Part shown: piece by piece, positions 14,901 through 21,784 of the stretch
How the letters are laid out: every line of letters begins with the position of its first letter
Position numbering within the stretch: position 1 is the stretch's first letter
NCBI GenBank assembly: GCA_007124105.1
Contig: SLFT01000146.1
Span: forward strand, 1 to 21,784
Origin: Candidatus Hydrogenedentota bacterium
GTDB taxonomy: Bacteria; Hydrogenedentota; Hydrogenedentia; Hydrogenedentales; CAITNO01
Direction: 5' to 3'
Length of the DNA: 21,784 nucleotides
Notes under the pieces: generated by a model
The model's database searches: none
What the model saw: only the letters and a program-made list of their open reading frames with translations
What the model was told of the DNA's origin: nothing
Program-made: the position numbers and the translations under genes

Positions 14901-16349
14901 ATGGCGTTCATAGTACGAAAATCGTCGTTGCTTGTTGTTTTCATAACGGCTATCCTGCTGTCCGGGCCGCTGTCCGCATCCACCATGCGCGCGACGGAAA
15001 ATCTCACGCCCCTTGACGAATACGTTTTCGCGCCCGACCCCAGTTTTCGTTGGGAATTGCGGCATACCCACGAAGGCGACGGTTGGAACGGCCATGTCTT
15101 GTACCTGGCCTCGCAGACCTGGCTCACGGAAGAAGAAGTGGACCGTACGCTGTGGGAACACTGGCTGGTTGTTATTGTACCCGACGAAGTAACAAGCACG
15201 ACCGCCCTGATGATGATCGGTGGCGGCAGCAACAGCGGCAATATGCCCAGGGGCGCGGACGCGAACCTGCGCCGCGTCGCGGCAGCCACGAATACGGTGG
15301 CCGCGCAAATTCATCAGGTACCGAATCAACCATTGTTCTTCAAGGACGAAGATGGGCGGCGGCGTGGGGAAGACTCGCTTATTGCGTATAACTGGGACAA
15401 ATTCCTGCGGACAGGCGACCCCATCTGGCCTACGCGCATGCCCATGACCAAGAGCGTGGTACGCGCCATGGACGCTGTCCAGGAGTTCTGCGCATCTGAC
15501 GACGGCGGCAATGTTGTTGTCGAGAATTTCTTTGTGGCGGGCGCATCCAAGCGCGGTTGGACTACCTGGACAACCGCAGCCGTGGACAACCGCGTCATCG
15601 GCTGCGCGCCCATCGTCATAGACCTGCTGAACCTGGTGCCCTCCTTCCTACACCACTACAGCGTCTACGGGTTTTGGGCGCCGGCAGTCCGCGATTATGT
15701 AAACATGAACATCATGGACTGGCTCACCTCCCCCGAGTTTGACGCGCTCATGGACCTTGTCGAACCATACAGCTACCGCGACCGGCTGACCATGCCCAAG
15801 CTGGTGATGAACGGTGCGGGCGACCAGTTCTTCCTCAACGATTCATGGCAGTTCTACTGGGATGACCTTAAAGAACCCAAGTACCTGCGCTACGCGCCGA
15901 ATTCCGGACACGGTATGGAACGGGGGGACGCCGCGGGCACGTTGATTGCCTTTTACAAATCACTGCTGCAAGACCACCCCCTGCCACAATACAAATGGTC
16001 ATTCCCTGACGACAACACCATCGCCGTCACCGCCAGCCCCGAACCGAAGGTCGTCAAATTGTGGCACGCCACAAACCCCGAAGTCCGTGATTTCCGCGTT
16101 GACGTGCTCGGGCCGGTCTGGGAAGAAGTCGAACTCTCCCCCGATGCCGACGGCGTCTTTTACGGACAGGTGGAAACGCCTGAAGAGGGCTGGACATCCT
16201 ATCTCGTGGAACTGACCTTTGCGGGTCCCGGCGAAGACGACATGGTGCTGACATCCCCCGCGCGCGTTGTGCCCGACGTCACACTCCACGAGTTTGTACC
16301 GCCCACCGAGTGGCCGGAAGGTTTTATGCATAAGGAAAAAGCCGAGTAA
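14901..16349 (+). CDS. PqaA-like (PhoPQ-activated pathogenicity-related) secreted alpha/beta-hydrolase
   Basis: A 482-residue exported protein of the PhoPQ-regulated protein family (PF10142). The signal peptide is basic then hydrophobic and ends near SAS|TM (about residue 27). The alpha/beta-hydrolase part has VAGASKRGWTTW at 212-223 with S216 the likely nucleophile (GASKRG in place of GXSXG). GAGDQFF carries D308 and NSGHGM carries H337, completing a Ser-Asp-His triad in the right order. A C-terminal beta domain (about 370-470) follows. Members in Salmonella are linked to PhoPQ control and peptide resistance; in environmental bacteria the substrate is unknown. The name does not mean that a PhoPQ system acts here. 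The ATG at 14901 has AAAAGGAG ten bases upstream; the 19 codons that stay open before it lack a signal-like start. It converges on the DUF362 gene. Confidence 0.88.
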   Translation: MAFIVRKSSLLVVFITAILLSGPLSASTMRATENLTPLDEYVFAPDPSFRWELRHTHEGDGWNGHVLYLASQTWLTEEEVDRTLWEHWLVVIVPDEVTSTTALMMIGGGSNSGNMPRGADANLRRVAAATNTVAAQIHQVPNQPLFFKDEDGRRRGEDSLIAYNWDKFLRTGDPIWPTRMPMTKSVVRAMDAVQEFCASDDGGNVVVENFFVAGASKRGWTTWTTAAVDNRVIGCAPIVIDLLNLVPSFLHHYSVYGFWAPAVRDYVNMNIMDWLTSPEFDALMDLVEPYSYRDRLTMPKLVMNGAGDQFFLNDSWQFYWDDLKEPKYLRYAPNSGHGMERGDAAGTLIAFYKSLLQDHPLPQYKWSFPDDNTIAVTASPEPKVVKLWHATNPEVRDFRVDVLGPVWEEVELSPDADGVFYGQVETPEEGWTSYLVELTFAGPGEDDMVLTSPARVVPDVTLHEFVPPTEWPEGFMHKEKAE

Positions 16350-16379
16350 GTCGCAAGTAGTATAACTTGTTGTGACGGC

Positions 16380-16403
16380 AGATGCGGCATCTTTATCGCA
16401 TCT
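16380..16403. terminator. Hairpin between convergent genes, possible terminator
   Basis: AGATGCG (16380-16386) and CGCATCT (16397-16403) form a perfect 7-bp stem with a 10-base loop, between the convergent PqaA-like and DUF362 genes. Only a short, interrupted U tract exists on either strand. The position suits a terminator, but the sequence support is modest. Confidence 0.35.
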
Positions 16404-16505
16404 ATATGGAAAATAAGGTCGGCACGTTTCCCGTAGCGCCACTGTTGTGTCCAGCAGCGAATGCTAGACGGTATACCCATTTTCGAATCCGTTGAAGTGC
16501 CGGGA

Positions 16506-17927
16506 TTATATCTTGCGTATGAATCCCTTCTTCAGGAAATGCAGTGCGTCCTGAAGATAACGCAGGGATATCGCCTTCCGCAATGCGGCGCGGGACATAT
16601 AATAGAACAGGGGCATCAGGGAGGATGCCTCATGAATGGGCGTGGGGATGCCCAGCTTGCCGCCTATGCCAATGGTCAGATCGGACGCGGTGGTAAAGCA
16701 TTTCTCGAACCGCTTTATTTTTCGGGCGTTGGTGATGGTTGCATTCGAGCAACTGCCGATAATAAAGACATCGCCGCCCCGAGCGTCAATGGTTTCCTCC
16801 GGGCGACCTATCACAAATGTGGCGGGGCGGGCATGACGGAATGCCTCGGCGCCGGCGTGCCACTCGAGTATGCTGAAGTATGTTTTCAGGCCCATTAGAC
16901 AGCCGGTGGCGCATACGCTCTTGTCTTCCGGCAGCGACGGACCCCACACGAAGCGCAGGGGTGTGTCGAGTCTGGCAAACTCCTTGTTGATGTCCTGCCA
17001 GCGGAGAAATTCGTCATCATAAGGCATTATCCGCTTCGCCTGCTCATCAATCGCCGCCACCGAGGTGATATCGCCCAACAACGTCACGGCGTCCAATTGC
17101 GCCGGGGTATATCCCCGTTCCATCGCCAGTTTCAGATAAGGCACGTCGTCGCGGTTGTAGCCCAGCAGACGCGCTCCCACGAGGTCTACCGCCACCGGGT
17201 TGCGCCCCATGATAAGCAGCCCGAGTCTACGCGCCGTCGGTGTCAGCTCATTGCCAATGCCAACGTCTATGGCGTCCATTACAATAAAATCCGGGTATCC
17301 CGGCACGAGCAAGTCCACTATCTTCTGGTTGAGCAGGAAATCATGGCGAATAGCGCGTTCGTCGTCGGAACAGATGCCGATATTCAATTTTACCGCGCCG
17401 GTAATGGTCGTGACGCAATGGCACTTGAGTTTGGGCAAGTACACCATGGTGTCCGCCCGCGCCATTTTGCGTGCCACGCGCAGAGTGTGATGCACCTTGC
17501 CGCCCACAAAGACCTCGTCGCGCAACTCTTCGTCAATGCAAAATATGCCCACGGGGCGTTTTGCGCGTTTTCGCGCTCTCTTTACTGCATCGTAATAGCC
17601 GGCGTACTTAAAGCACATGCGCGTGGGAAAACCGATTCCCATGTTCTCGCCCAAGTCTACGCGCGTTGCCGCCGGCGCGGACGCGAGTGCTTGAAGCGCA
17701 GCGCTTATCACGGAGGCATGCGTCCAGGCGGTTGTGCCGTGTTGCCCTTTTCTGCTCGCGTACACCACATTGGGCTTGACAAATACCCTGCCCGAAGGGG
17801 TGTAGTCCAGTGCCTCCATGCCCGCGTTGATAAGCTCTGCGATGACATCGTGGTCATAGGTTTCACATCGCTTGATCAGTACCCGATAATCGGCGCCCCT
17901 CGTGTTATCGTACGCGCCTTGTTGCAT
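16506..17927 (-). CDS. DUF362 domain protein with Cys-containing C-terminal region
   Basis: A 473-residue protein without signal peptide. The DUF362 domain (PF04015) spans about residues 45-290: VFVKPNVV (48-55), DLGENMG (91-97), MVYLPKLKCHCVTTITGAVK (161-180) and GLLIMGRNPVAVDLVGARLL (236-255). DUF362 proteins often carry a 4Fe-4S ferredoxin domain; none is visible here. Instead residues 330-473 hold scattered cysteines (CATGC at 339-343, GSCSN with C393, C410) and a segment FIIGSCSNAT. The biochemical role of DUF362 is not established; redox or metal binding is inference. AAGGAG seven bases before the ATG at 17925-17927 fixes the start. It is transcribed toward the PqaA-like gene and away from the GH130 gene. 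Confidence 0.85.
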   Translation of the reverse strand: MQQGAYDNTRGADYRVLIKRCETYDHDVIAELINAGMEALDYTPSGRVFVKPNVVYASRKGQHGTTAWTHASVISAALQALASAPAATRVDLGENMGIGFPTRMCFKYAGYYDAVKRARKRAKRPVGIFCIDEELRDEVFVGGKVHHTLRVARKMARADTMVYLPKLKCHCVTTITGAVKLNIGICSDDERAIRHDFLLNQKIVDLLVPGYPDFIVMDAIDVGIGNELTPTARRLGLLIMGRNPVAVDLVGARLLGYNRDDVPYLKLAMERGYTPAQLDAVTLLGDITSVAAIDEQAKRIMPYDDEFLRWQDINKEFARLDTPLRFVWGPSLPEDKSVCATGCLMGLKTYFSILEWHAGAEAFRHARPATFVIGRPEETIDARGGDVFIIGSCSNATITNARKIKRFEKCFTTASDLTIGIGGKLGIPTPIHEASSLMPLFYYMSRAALRKAISLRYLQDALHFLKKGFIRKI

Positions 17928-18273
17928 TGTATCGCTCCTTGCGCATCTCCGGTCAATGACGCATCACGTTGTACACAAATATATGTGCCCTTGTATCTCA
18001 CCGACCGTTGCCTGACACTCAAAAAGTCATCATAGCAAGCCGCCTGTTGGAAATCAATTTTCAGGTTGTCACCAACACTTGCAAAATACGGCGTGGCTCC
18101 GGATGGAGATTGAAGGGGTATATAAGATATTCTACATGAGTGTGCCCGCATAACAAAGGCGGCATACGCTGCCTTCAAAAAGGGCTATGCTGACTCTGAG
18201 CCTGGAAACGCTGTTCTGTAAGTCTGCATAGGCCAGCGTAATAGTACATGATGGCGACTACAAGGAAGCGTAG
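17928..18273. other. Divergent intergenic region, DUF362 and GH130 genes
   Basis: A gap of 346 bases between divergent genes, more AT-rich than its flanks. One clear hairpin is present: AAGGCGGC (18156-18163), loop ATAC, GCTGCCTT (18168-18175), 8 pairs with one G-U. AT-rich elements such as TATATAAG near 18120 could serve as a -10, but I found no promoter with both hexamers convincing. No believable small gene. Confidence 0.5.
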
Positions 18274-19281
18274 ATGACATCACAACCACTCGTTATGGAA
18301 GCATCGCTCGCGAAGCTGCCGTGGGAAGACCGGCCGGAAGACTGCGCCGATGTGGTCTGGCGCTACAGCGGCAACCCCGTTATTCCCCGCAATCCCATTC
18401 CGTGCGCCCAGGGCATCTACAACAGCGCGGCCGTGCCCTTCGGCGACGGGTTCGCAGGCGTCATGCGCGTGGAGCACAAGGACAGTATGCCGCGGCTCCA
18501 TGCGGCGCACAGCAAAGACGGCTTCCATTGGGATGTACAGGAGGAGAAGATACATCTTACAGGCGCCGACCCGGACATCGCGGAACCGGCGTATACCTAC
18601 GACCCGCGTGTGTGCCCCATCGAGGAGAACGGCGAAACGGTATATTACGTCACCTGGTGTACCAACTACCACGGGCCCACCATCGGCGTGGCCCGTACCC
18701 GCGACTTCATCGCCTTCGAACAGTTGGAAAACGCGTTCCTGCCCTTCAACCGCAACGGCGTCCTTTTCCCGAGACGGATGAACGGCAAGTACATGATGTT
18801 GAGCCGTCCCAGCGATAACGGACACACGCCTTTTGGCGATATCTATTTGAGTGAAAGCCCGGATATGGTTCATTGGGGACGCCATCGGTTTGTGATGGGC
18901 GCCGGCGGACAGTGGTGGCAGGGGACAAAAATCGGCGCGGGACCGGTTCCCATCGAAACGCGCGAGGGGTGGCTGCTGCTGTATCATGGCGTATGCAATA
19001 CCTGCAACGGCTTTGTGTACAGCATGGGCGCGGCGCTGCTTGAAACCGACAATCCGGCCCGCGTGCTCTATCGCACAAACAAGTATTTGCTCTTCCCAAC
19101 GGAACCCTACGAGACCACCGGCTTCGTGCCCAACGTCTGTTTCCCGTGTGCGGCGCTGTGTGACGGCCCTACGGGAAGACTCGCCATTTATTACGGCGCG
19201 GCGGACACCTGTACAAGTCTGTGCTTTGCGTATGTTGACGCGATCGTGGATTTCATGAAGGCGAACTCCACGGTATTCTAA
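18274..19281 (+). CDS. GH130 family glycosidase or phosphorylase (beta-mannoside type)
   Basis: A 335-residue five-bladed beta-propeller enzyme without signal peptide, so cytoplasmic. GH130 features are present: RYSGNPVIPRNPIP (30-43), RVEHKDSMPRLHAAHSKDG (65-83), TYDPRV with D110 as the expected general acid (108-113), LFPRRMNGKYMMLSRPS (164-180), GTKIGAGPVPI (217-227), LLYHGV with H238 (235-240), and YYGAADTC (306-313). Known members phosphorolyse or hydrolyse beta-1,4- or beta-1,2-linked mannosides. Phosphorylases keep Arg/His phosphate ligands; R65, R74 and H238 are candidates, so phosphorolysis is possible but not proven. The protein has eleven cysteines, many near the C-terminus, which fits a reducing cytosol. 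AAGGAAG precedes the ATG. The GH30 gene follows after 81 bases with no terminator seen, so they may be co-transcribed. Confidence 0.85.
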   Translation: MTSQPLVMEASLAKLPWEDRPEDCADVVWRYSGNPVIPRNPIPCAQGIYNSAAVPFGDGFAGVMRVEHKDSMPRLHAAHSKDGFHWDVQEEKIHLTGADPDIAEPAYTYDPRVCPIEENGETVYYVTWCTNYHGPTIGVARTRDFIAFEQLENAFLPFNRNGVLFPRRMNGKYMMLSRPSDNGHTPFGDIYLSESPDMVHWGRHRFVMGAGGQWWQGTKIGAGPVPIETREGWLLLYHGVCNTCNGFVYSMGAALLETDNPARVLYRTNKYLLFPTEPYETTGFVPNVCFPCAALCDGPTGRLAIYYGAADTCTSLCFAYVDAIVDFMKANSTVF

Positions 19282-19362
19282 TGGCCATCGCTCGCTTGAC
19301 GGTTTATTGAAATAAGCGGCTCTACGGCGTCGGCAAGACAACCAAAGAGAAAAAGGAACTTC

Positions 19363-20946
19363 ATGCCATCATTGTCTGTATACCAAACGGTTTGGGCGCT
19401 CGCGTCACTACTATTGTGGAACGGGTTCATGAATGCTTCCCCCGCTTTGGCAACAGAACATGCCGTTACGGTGGACCTCGATACGGAACACCAAGTCATG
19501 GACAATTTCGGCGCGTCCGATTGTTGGAGCATGCAGCTGATCGGCGGCTGGTCCCTGGAAAACAGGAACCGTATCGCTGATTTGTTGTTTTCCACCACGG
19601 ACGGGATAGGGCTGTCCTGCTGGCGATTCAATCTTGGGGCGGGCAAGACGGACGACATCCGCGACCCCCTGCGCACGGCGGAAACCTTTGAAATTTCCGA
19701 AGGCGTGTATGACTGGTCGCGACAAGCCAATGAACAGTGGTTCCTGGGCGCGGCCAAGGCGCGCGGCGTGGAACAGTTCGTCGCTTTTGTGAACAGTCCG
19801 CCCGCGCGCATGACCCGGAACGGGCTGACCCGCTGTACGCCGGACGTGGGCACAACAAATCTCAAGGAAGGCTACGAGGGACAGTTCGCGCGATACCTCG
19901 CGGATATTCTGGAACATTTTCGCGACCATCCTGACGAAGCACTGCGCATCGAATTCGATTGGGTAAGCCCGGTCAACGAACCGCAGTGGGGCTGGAACGG
20001 CAACAGTCAAGAAGGAAACCGCGCCAGCAACGACGACATCAAGGCCATTGTCCTGGCGCTGCATGCGGAATTGGCCTCACGCGGCTTGCGCACCAGCATT
20101 TCCGTAGTCGAAAGCGGCAGTATGGCGGACATGTTTCTCAAGAATTTCAAGGCGTCTTATACGTATAACCATACTTACGGCAATTACCTGGACGCCTTTT
20201 GCGGCGACCCGGCAGTCAACGATAAAATCGGCAACAAGATTAGCGCCCATTCCTATTGGTTCGACCTGGTCCCCTCCAAATTAGTTCCGACACGACAAAA
20301 ACTCCGTGAACAACTTGACCAATACCCCGGCTGGCAGTATTGGATGACCGAATACTGCGTGATGCAGGGGCCCGAAGGCAAGGGCGGCCACGGGCGCGAC
20401 CTCACCATGGACACCGCGCTGGACGTGGCGCGGGTCATCCACTACGACCTCGCCATCAGCAACGCCTCGGCATGGCAATGGTGGCTGGCGGTGTCTCCTT
20501 ACGATTACAAGGATGGCCTGATATACACGGACTACCACAAAGAAGGCGACCCGGAAACCATCTATCCTTCAAAACTGCTGTGGACACTGGGCAATTACAG
20601 TCGTTTCATACGTCCCGGCGCGGTTCGCGTTGACCTGCGCGGCGCTGATGAGAGTGACGGCCTGCTGGGCTCCGCCTATAAGGATGCCAACGCCAACGAA
20701 CTGATTCTGGTATTTGTCAACATGGCGCAAACGGAAAAAGCCGTTTCTCTGCAGCTAGAGAACCTGTCGGAAGGGCGCCTGCCAAACGCATTCACTCCCT
20801 ACATTACCTCTGAACAGGATGACCTGAAAGCGTATCCTTATGCGCCTGCTGGCACAACGTATACTGTTCCGGCGCGGTCTGTCGTTACCCTGGTGGGAGG
20901 TTTTGAATCCACAAACCCAGATAAACAGGCTTCCTTAGCGAAATAG
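19363..20946 (+). CDS. Secreted GH30 glycoside hydrolase, endo-beta-1,6-galactanase-like
   Basis: A 527-residue exported retaining hydrolase. The signal peptide ends at PALA|TEH (about residue 31) and lacks basic residues before its core. The catalytic (beta/alpha)8 barrel (about 40-420) begins with VMDNFGASDCWSMQLIGGW and ISEGVYDWSRQANEQW. The acid/base E206 is in SPVNEPQWGW and the nucleophile E330 in YWMTEYC, both in place. A beta-sandwich follows (about 425-515). The Glyco_hydr_30_2 style N-terminus (PF14587) resembles GH30 members known as beta-1,6-galactanases, which act on type II arabinogalactan; other GH30 activities (xylanase, glucanase, fucosidase) cannot be excluded. AAAAAGGAAC precedes the ATG. 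It lies 81 bases after the GH130 gene. Products could be taken in and further degraded by cytosolic enzymes. Confidence 0.88.
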   Translation: MPSLSVYQTVWALASLLLWNGFMNASPALATEHAVTVDLDTEHQVMDNFGASDCWSMQLIGGWSLENRNRIADLLFSTTDGIGLSCWRFNLGAGKTDDIRDPLRTAETFEISEGVYDWSRQANEQWFLGAAKARGVEQFVAFVNSPPARMTRNGLTRCTPDVGTTNLKEGYEGQFARYLADILEHFRDHPDEALRIEFDWVSPVNEPQWGWNGNSQEGNRASNDDIKAIVLALHAELASRGLRTSISVVESGSMADMFLKNFKASYTYNHTYGNYLDAFCGDPAVNDKIGNKISAHSYWFDLVPSKLVPTRQKLREQLDQYPGWQYWMTEYCVMQGPEGKGGHGRDLTMDTALDVARVIHYDLAISNASAWQWWLAVSPYDYKDGLIYTDYHKEGDPETIYPSKLLWTLGNYSRFIRPGAVRVDLRGADESDGLLGSAYKDANANELILVFVNMAQTEKAVSLQLENLSEGRLPNAFTPYITSEQDDLKAYPYAPAGTTYTVPARSVVTLVGGFESTNPDKQASLAK

Positions 20947-20960
20947 GTAGGCATCAACTG

Positions 20961-20984
20961 AAAAAGGCGGACTCGTCACTTTTT
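20961..20984 (+). terminator. Weak terminator-like hairpin after the GH30 gene
   Basis: AAAAAG (20961-20966) pairs with CTTTTT (20979-20984), with GCG/CGT pairing possible inside and a U-rich 3' arm. It starts 14 bases past the GH30 stop, a normal place for a terminator, but the stem is mostly A-U. Confidence 0.35.
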
Positions 20985-21068
20985 GTCGTGGCTGTGTGTA
21001 TAATGGCCCCAAGCAGCGACTGCTTTGCCCAAAACCAGCGTTATATCGGACAGATTTCCTGCGATTGA

Positions 21069-21260
21069 GAAACTTCCGGACCCCCCTTCCTGTTTCTGGA
21101 TGGCTCACAAGTTCAAACCAAAGAGGACCGGATGCACTTCCGCGCCGGGGGCCATGATCATAACGAGACAGATTGCCGCGCGCTGCTCGACTTTGCGGAT
21201 TGGCATCTCTTTGGCAAAGAACCAGAAGGTGAATTCAATAATCCGCCCTTTCCGGAATGA
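21069..21260 (+). pseudogene. C-terminal remnant of an alpha/beta-hydrolase (glucuronoyl/acetyl esterase-like)
   Basis: This frame runs 63 codons from just after a TGA (21066-21068) to a TGA at 21258-21260. It reads like a real protein end: RMHFRAGGHDHNETDCRALL (residues 21-40) then DFADWHLFGKEPEGEFNNPP. The pattern H-F-R-x-GGH-D/H then LLDFADW-F-GK is, from memory, the His-containing C-terminus of bacterial glucuronoyl-esterase/acetyl-xylan-esterase-like hydrolases, where the GGH histidine completes the triad. About 300 residues that should precede it, including the nucleophile, are absent and no start codon with a ribosome binding site is seen. A deletion remnant next to GH30 is the simplest reading. 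The exact family is uncertain. Confidence 0.6.
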
Positions 21261-21349
21261 ACGATTGATGTGGATTGTTTGCAACTAGTGGTGCAGCATC
21301 AAGATAATCAACACATCGCTTCAGTGGCGGCATATCCTCTTTGGGTAGC

Positions 21350-21380
21350 GTGTCAGTCATCCTGACACGGTCTCAGGATG
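21350..21380 (+). promoter_or_regulatory. Two mutually exclusive hairpins
   Basis: Hairpin A: GTGTCAG (21350-21356), loop TCATC, CTGACAC (21362-21368). Hairpin B: CATCCTGA (21358-21365), loop CACGGTC, TCAGGATG (21373-21380). Both stems are perfect (7 and 8 bp) and share bases 21358-21368, so only one can form. The arrangement resembles an attenuator or switch, about 170 bases before the DUF2147 start. No U tract follows directly. Confidence 0.45.
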
Positions 21381-21553
21381 TATTAAGGACAGAAAAGGCG
21401 CTCTATGCAGATGATAGTTCCATGTTCTCAAAAAAGGGGCCGTCTTCACGGGGCTTCGATTTTGATGGCAAGGCATTTACGGCGGGCTGGAAGCATTATT
21501 TTTTTGGAGCCATACCGTATATGCTAAAGACTACACCACAAAGGAGAGTAGGT

Positions 21554-21784
21554 ATGCTGCTTTGCGTTATATTTGCTGCCGCGGCCATGTTGACGCCGGT
21601 GGATGCAGCGGAAACCATGGGCGAGGCGGATGCCCTTCTGGGGCAATGGCTTACCGGTGAAGAGAAGGCGCGTATTGAAATATTCAAGAAGAACGGCGAG
21701 TACGAAGGGAGAATTATCTGGCTGAAGACGCCCGTCTATCCGGAAGACGATCCCGAGTACGGCAGTCCCGTACGGGACCGCCAA
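21554..21784 (+). CDS. DUF2147 domain exported protein, C-terminus missing
   Basis: Open from the ATG at 21554 to the window edge, 77 codons. The signal peptide is MLLCVIFAAAAMLTPVDA|AE. The start of a DUF2147 domain (PF09917) follows: ADALLGQWLTGEEKARIEIF then GEYEGRIIWLKTP. DUF2147 proteins are small exported proteins (about 110-150 residues) of unknown function, often fatty-acid-binding-like beta barrels. AAAGGAGAG lies just before the chosen ATG. An ATG eleven codons earlier (21521, GGAG upstream) would give the basic n-region MLKTTPQRRVG and a more standard signal peptide, so the true start is undecided. Confidence 0.75.
   Translation, partial: MLLCVIFAAAAMLTPVDAAETMGEADALLGQWLTGEEKARIEIFKKNGEYEGRIIWLKTPVYPEDDPEYGSPVRDRQ

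Larger units (their letters stand above)
20947..21553. other. Intergenic region of 607 bases with gene remnant and structured segments
   Basis: After the GH30 stop there is a weak terminator-like hairpin (20961-20984), a perfect TATAAT at 20999-21004 without a good -35, an esterase C-terminal remnant (21069-21260) and a pair of competing hairpins (21350-21380). The frame of the DUF2147 gene stays open upstream to an ATG at 21422, but that stretch has no recognisable protein. I see no transposase or inverted-repeat ends that would explain the decay. Confidence 0.6.

Noticed and set aside
18280..19341. Minus-strand open frame of 353 codons opposite the GH130 gene
   Set aside because: Shadow frame of a high-GC gene; His/Arg/Val-rich with no domain, while the plus strand has clear GH130 motifs.
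21025..21288. Plus-strand frame of 87 codons after the GH30 gene
   Set aside because: The other frame of the same bases reads as a conserved hydrolase C-terminus, so this one is a shadow of the remnant.
1..21784. tRNA, rRNA, CRISPR array, integrase or insertion sequence
   Set aside because: Looked for on both strands; no cloverleaf, repeated spacer pattern or transposase-like protein was seen.

Overview
The window looks like a piece of a Gram-negative bacterial chromosome with moderately high GC. It carries a Pal lipoprotein, several lipoprotein or Sec-type signal sequences, an O-antigen-ligase-like gene and secreted glycoside hydrolases. The mix of DUF1573 proteins, a PqaA-type protein, DUF362, GH130, GH30 and GH78 is typical of Hydrogenedentota, Planctomycetota, Lentisphaerota and relatives. 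That assignment is inferred from gene content only, with low confidence. I see no tRNA, rRNA, CRISPR array, integrase or complete insertion sequence.

Layout. Positions 1-4086 read on the minus strand. In transcription order they hold a small PlsC-like acyltransferase, then pal and a CpoB/YbgF-like TPR lipoprotein ending in a strong intrinsic terminator. A BadF/NAGK-type sugar kinase follows, then a DUF1573 protein that runs off the left edge. From 4418 the plus strand carries a secreted GH78 alpha-L-rhamnosidase. A surface-polysaccharide block follows: a GT4 glycosyltransferase, a WecA/TagO-type polyprenyl-phosphate GlcNAc-1-phosphate transferase, and an O-antigen ligase with a large C-terminal helical/TPR extension. 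Next come a DUF1573 lipoprotein with an acidic tandem repeat and its own promoter, leader hairpin and terminator, and a secreted PqaA-like alpha/beta-hydrolase. This converges on a minus-strand DUF362 protein. On the far side of a divergent intergenic region are a cytoplasmic GH130 enzyme and a secreted GH30 enzyme. The right end holds a decayed esterase remnant, a structured intergenic region and the start of a DUF2147 protein.

How the genes may work together. Two themes run through the window. One is envelope building: Pal/CpoB, acyltransferase, GT4, GlcNAc-1-P transferase, ligase and lipoproteins. The other is glycan use: secreted GH78 and GH30 with a cytosolic GH130 and a cytosolic sugar kinase. 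Rhamnosidase, a GH30 of the beta-1,6-galactanase-like type and a degraded glucuronoyl-esterase-like tail would suit a pectin or arabinogalactan side-chain diet, but this is inference. I did not find a clearly new, self-contained system. The best leads are regulatory: a palindrome lying across the predicted acyltransferase promoter, a pair of mutually exclusive hairpins before the DUF2147 gene, and a 26-codon ORF with an excellent ribosome binding site.
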